In this document: piece after piece, positions 6,492-9,012 of the stretch
Layout: every line of letters starts with the position of its first letter
How positions within the stretch are numbered: the first letter of the stretch is position 1
Assembly: GCA_015061765.1 (NCBI GenBank)
Contig: SUVZ01000134.1
Coordinates: forward strand, 1 to 9,012
Direction: 5' to 3'
Source: Lentisphaerota bacterium
Lineage (GTDB): Bacteria > Verrucomicrobiota > Kiritimatiellia > RFP12 > UBA1067
Length of the DNA stretch: 9,012 bases
Notes under the pieces: model-generated
The model's database searches: none
Seen by the model: only the letters and a program-made list of their open reading frames with translations
What the model was told of the DNA's origin: nothing
Program-made: the position numbers and the translations under genes

Positions 6492-8312
6492 TTACCTCTC
6501 CGCTCCTGACGGGGCGAAAAACGACTGAAGCTCTTCTATGTCCGGAACCCTTTTCACGAGGAAGTCGCGTACATGCGCATATATCTCCTCCGCGCCTGCG
6601 GTGGAGCAGAGTTCGCGCACCTCCACCGCAAGAGTCGCGGCGTCTGACGGCTCTATCGAGCGGAGCACCTTCCGTATGACCGGCAGATATCCCGCGCTCA
6701 CCGAAAGCCCCGTCACCCCAAGCGCCGCCCACAGCGAGCCGAGCACAGGGTCGCCAGCCGACTCGCCACAGACAGAACAGGGTATCCCCGCCTTGGCGGC
6801 GGCCTGTGCCGTCATGTCCACGAGCCTGATGACGGCAGGGTTTGTCGGCTGATACAGGTACGACACCTGTTCGTTGCCGCGGTCCGCCGCCATCACATAC
6901 TGGACAAGGTCGTTCGTCCCTATGGAGAAGAAGGAAACCTCCGTGGCGAAGAGGTCGGCATTGAGCGCAGCAGACGGAATCTCCACCATGCATCCGACAG
7001 GAATTCTTTCGTCAAAAGGAATGCCCGCCATGCGCAACTGCTCCATTGCAAGGCGCAGCTCGGAATTTGCCTGCCTGAGCTCCTCGATTGTGGCGACCAT
7101 CGGATACATGATTGCGGCATTGCCTTTTGCGCTCGCCTTGAGAATCGCCCTCAACTGGGTGCGGAACACATCTCGTCTCGAAAGGAGAAAACGGAGCGAC
7201 CTGTTCCCCAGAAAGGGATTGGCCTCGCGGGCGACAGCCCCCTTCATCATCTTGTCGCCGCCGATGTCCAATACGCGGAACACCACGCGTGCGCCGTCGC
7301 CGAGCGCGGCGGCCGCCTTGACGGCCTCTGTGTACGCGGCGGTCTGTTCGTTCTCTGTAGGCTCGTCGGTACCGCCCAGCCACAGGTATTCGCTACGGTA
7401 GAGCCCTATCCCTTCGGCGCCGAACGACGCAAGCGGACCGAACGGAACACCAGGCTGAACATTGGCCATAAGCTTGACCTTGAGGCCTCTGTCCGGCTGT
7501 CTGCGGGACTCCTCAAGCATCGCCATCAGCTCGCGTTCGCGCCAGATCAGCCTGGCGAACTGCTCGCGCGTGGCGTGATCGGGATTGACGGTCACTTCGC
7601 CGTGCGTGCCGTCCAGAAGTATCCTGTCCCCGGCCTTGGCCACGGATGTGATGACGCCCAGGCCCGTAACGGCAGGTATGCCCATCGCCCTCGCCAGCAA
7701 TGCGACGTGGCTTGTGGCGGAGCCATGGTTTGTGGCGAAGCCAAGGATGTACTTGCGTGGAAGAGTAACCGTCTCAGACGGTGTGAGATCGTCGGCGACG
7801 ATGATCACCGGACTGTCGATTTGGGAGAGAACCGTCTCGGAACGTCCGGTGAGCGTACGCATTATGCGACGCTCGACATCGTCAAGATCACGTGCACGTT
7901 CGCGCAGGTAGGGATCGTTCATCCGCTCGAACGACTTGCGGAACGAATCGGAGACACGATGTATCGCCGCCTCGGCGTTCAAGCGCTCCTCGCGGATGAT
8001 CTTCTCGACAGACGAGATGATAACCTCGTCTTCGAGAATTATGAGATGGTTCTTGAAAATGTCAGCCTCTGCGCCATCCACGCGCGACGACACATCCGTT
8101 ACGACACCTTCAAGCTGACGGCGGGTTTCGGCGCGCGCCTCGCGGTAGCGGGCCAGTTCGGCCCCCGTCTTGGATTCGGGGATCGAATACTCTGGCAGAG
8201 CCACTTCACGGTCGCCCGCATACAGGAACACGGTGCCGGAGACGAAACCCCGGCTCGTCGCCGTGCCTGAAACGGTGACCATCCTGCTGTTCTCTGCCGA
8301 CTCCGCTCTCAC
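6492..8312 (-). CDS. ptsI: PTS enzyme I (phosphoenolpyruvate-protein phosphotransferase)
   Basis: Cytoplasmic enzyme that autophosphorylates with PEP and passes the phosphate to HPr. From the GTG at 8312 it has 606 residues and overlaps ptsH as GTGA. The ATG at 8282 (596 residues) puts the start at the usual family position, MVTVSGTATSRGF, so either start is possible; neither has a good ribosome site, which fits translational coupling. The order is an HPr-binding N-terminal domain, a phosphohistidine swivelling domain with active His202 in GSATSHVALLAR, and a PEP-binding barrel with IGLYRSEY, SIGTNDLVQYVMAADRGN and the catalytic-Cys motif CSVCGESAGDP near residue 520. The His motif reads GSATSHVA where GGxTSHxA is usual. 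Length is slightly above the common 570-580. No enzyme II gene is nearby, so its phosphate may serve regulation or distant permeases. Confidence 0.96.
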   Translation of the reverse strand: MRAESAENSRMVTVSGTATSRGFVSGTVFLYAGDREVALPEYSIPESKTGAELARYREARAETRRQLEGVVTDVSSRVDGAEADIFKNHLIILEDEVIISSVEKIIREERLNAEAAIHRVSDSFRKSFERMNDPYLRERARDLDDVERRIMRTLTGRSETVLSQIDSPVIIVADDLTPSETVTLPRKYILGFATNHGSATSHVALLARAMGIPAVTGLGVITSVAKAGDRILLDGTHGEVTVNPDHATREQFARLIWRERELMAMLEESRRQPDRGLKVKLMANVQPGVPFGPLASFGAEGIGLYRSEYLWLGGTDEPTENEQTAAYTEAVKAAAALGDGARVVFRVLDIGGDKMMKGAVAREANPFLGNRSLRFLLSRRDVFRTQLRAILKASAKGNAAIMYPMVATIEELRQANSELRLAMEQLRMAGIPFDERIPVGCMVEIPSAALNADLFATEVSFFSIGTNDLVQYVMAADRGNEQVSYLYQPTNPAVIRLVDMTAQAAAKAGIPCSVCGESAGDPVLGSLWAALGVTGLSVSAGYLPVIRKVLRSIEPSDAATLAVEVRELCSTAGAEEIYAHVRDFLVKRVPDIEELQSFFAPSGAER

Positions 8313-8587
8313 TGTTCGTCTGGAATGTCGAACTTGCGCGCGACGAGACCTTCGAGGTCGTCAAGAACTTCCTTTGACTGAGGTCCGTCAGCCGTCACCT
8401 TGAGAACCGTGCCGTTCACGGCCTCTAGCGTCATAAGTGCCATGATGGACTTGCCTGAAACGACATTTCCATCCTTCTCCACCTGAACATCGGCATCGTA
8501 GCGGGATGCGATCTTCGCAAAAAGACCCGCCGGACGCACGTGCAACCCATACTTGTTTATCAACGTGAACTCTCGCGTCTCCTTCAT
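8309..8587 (-). CDS. ptsH: Phosphocarrier protein HPr
   Basis: Small cytoplasmic phosphocarrier, 92 residues, close to the usual 85-90. The ATG at 8587 overlaps the hprK stop as ATGA and has AAGGAGGG (8595-8602) 7 bases upstream. The active-site motif is GLHVRPAGLFAKIA (14-27) with His16, phosphorylated by enzyme I. The regulatory motif is SGKSIMALMTLEA (44-56) with Ser47, the residue phosphorylated by HPr kinase. Both sites are intact, and both modifying enzymes are its direct neighbours. This argues for a working signalling loop in which Ser-phosphorylation reflects metabolic state. Downstream partners (CcpA-like regulators, enzyme II components) are not in the window. Confidence 0.97.
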   Translation of the reverse strand: MKETREFTLINKYGLHVRPAGLFAKIASRYDADVQVEKDGNVVSGKSIMALMTLEAVNGTVLKVTADGPQSKEVLDDLEGLVARKFDIPDEQ

Positions 8588-9012
8588 GCGAGTGCCCTCC
8601 TTTTTAGCTGTTCATCCAATTCCTTCGCTGCATCGCAGCCGGCGGCACGCAGCTTGTGCTGCTGCGCGGCCGTCTCGACCAGGTTCACAAGATCGCGTCC
8701 CGCAGAGACCGGAATCATGACCTCCGCAACCTTGACTCCGAGAATGTCGCACACAAGTCGATCCTCCCCAGCCCGGTCGAGCTCGCCATTTACGTCCTCC
8801 ATATGCTTGAACGTTATGACAAGATCCAAACGCTTCTCCTCGCGCACCGCAGTCACACCGAACACGCTCGGCACATGGATTATTCCGATTCCGCGGATCT
8901 CCATATAGTTGCGAGTGGCCGGCGACGCAGAGGCGTAGAGGACATTGTTTGCCACGTCCTTCCTGATGCAGGTAAGATCATCCGCAACAAGTGCGTTTCC
9001 GTGCTTTATGAG
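8584..9012 (-). CDS. hprK: HPr kinase/phosphorylase, C-terminal part (N-terminus beyond window)
   Basis: The last 142 codons of HprK are present; the frame is open to the right edge, where the Walker A loop and N-terminal domain must lie outside the window. HprK phosphorylates Ser of HPr with ATP or pyrophosphate and also removes that phosphate, acting as a hexamer in the cytoplasm. The visible part begins LIKHGNALVADDLTCI, with the conserved Asp-Asp pair. It continues with the family signature YMEIRGIGIIHVPSVFG, the KRLDLVI strand, and the C-terminal ILGVKVAEVMIPVSAGRDLVNLVETAA segment followed by a helix. The position after RGIGII is His where Asn or Asp is usual. The stop overlaps ptsH as ATGA. 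Linkage to HPr with an intact Ser47 supports the call. Confidence 0.95.
   Translation of the reverse strand, partial: LIKHGNALVADDLTCIRKDVANNVLYASASPATRNYMEIRGIGIIHVPSVFGVTAVREEKRLDLVITFKHMEDVNGELDRAGEDRLVCDILGVKVAEVMIPVSAGRDLVNLVETAAQQHKLRAAGCDAAKELDEQLKRRALA

Overview
All supportable genes lie on the minus strand, so the window reads from right to left. It carries two tightly packed gene groups: a PTS-regulatory and glycogen group (about 9012 to 4288) and a sugar-nucleotide and signalling group (about 4236 to 1). An AT-richer gap with a near-consensus sigma70-type promoter separates them.

Group 1, in order of transcription: the C-terminal part of HPr kinase/phosphorylase (hprK, cut by the window edge), HPr (ptsH), PTS enzyme I (ptsI), a GT5 glycogen/starch synthase (glgA) and a LolD-type ABC ATPase. 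Junctions are 4-base overlaps (hprK/ptsH ATGA, ptsH/ptsI GTGA), then gaps of 16 and 28 bases. No sugar-specific enzyme II gene is visible. The PTS proteins look at least partly regulatory, and the glycogen synthase shares their transcription unit.

Group 2 starts at TTGACA-N16-TACAAT (4236 to 4209). It has a leader of about 170 bases that may encode a short peptide ending in an ATGA overlap with the next gene. Then come a compact GalU-type nucleotidyltransferase, a GHMP kinase whose motifs match plant glucuronokinase, a membrane histidine kinase with a beta-propeller-like (Reg_prop) and Y_Y_Y sensor, and a NarL/FixJ-type response regulator cut by the left edge. These four also overlap or abut. 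My best reading is a glucuronate salvage pair (glucuronate to glucuronate-1-phosphate to UDP-glucuronate) co-expressed with a two-component system that may sense polysaccharide breakdown products. The kinase assignment rests on motif recall, and the pairing with the nucleotidyltransferase is inference.

The organism is a Gram-negative, fairly GC-rich bacterium. HprK with HPr and EI but no visible permease, a periplasmic Reg_prop/Y_Y_Y sensor with a HisKA_3 kinase, and a LolD-type ATPase suggest the PVC group (Kiritimatiellota, Lentisphaerota or Verrucomicrobiota), with spirochaetes as an alternative. This placement is low confidence. No RNA genes, mobile elements, CRISPR arrays or convincing terminators were seen. 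Long plus-strand frames are antisense shadows.
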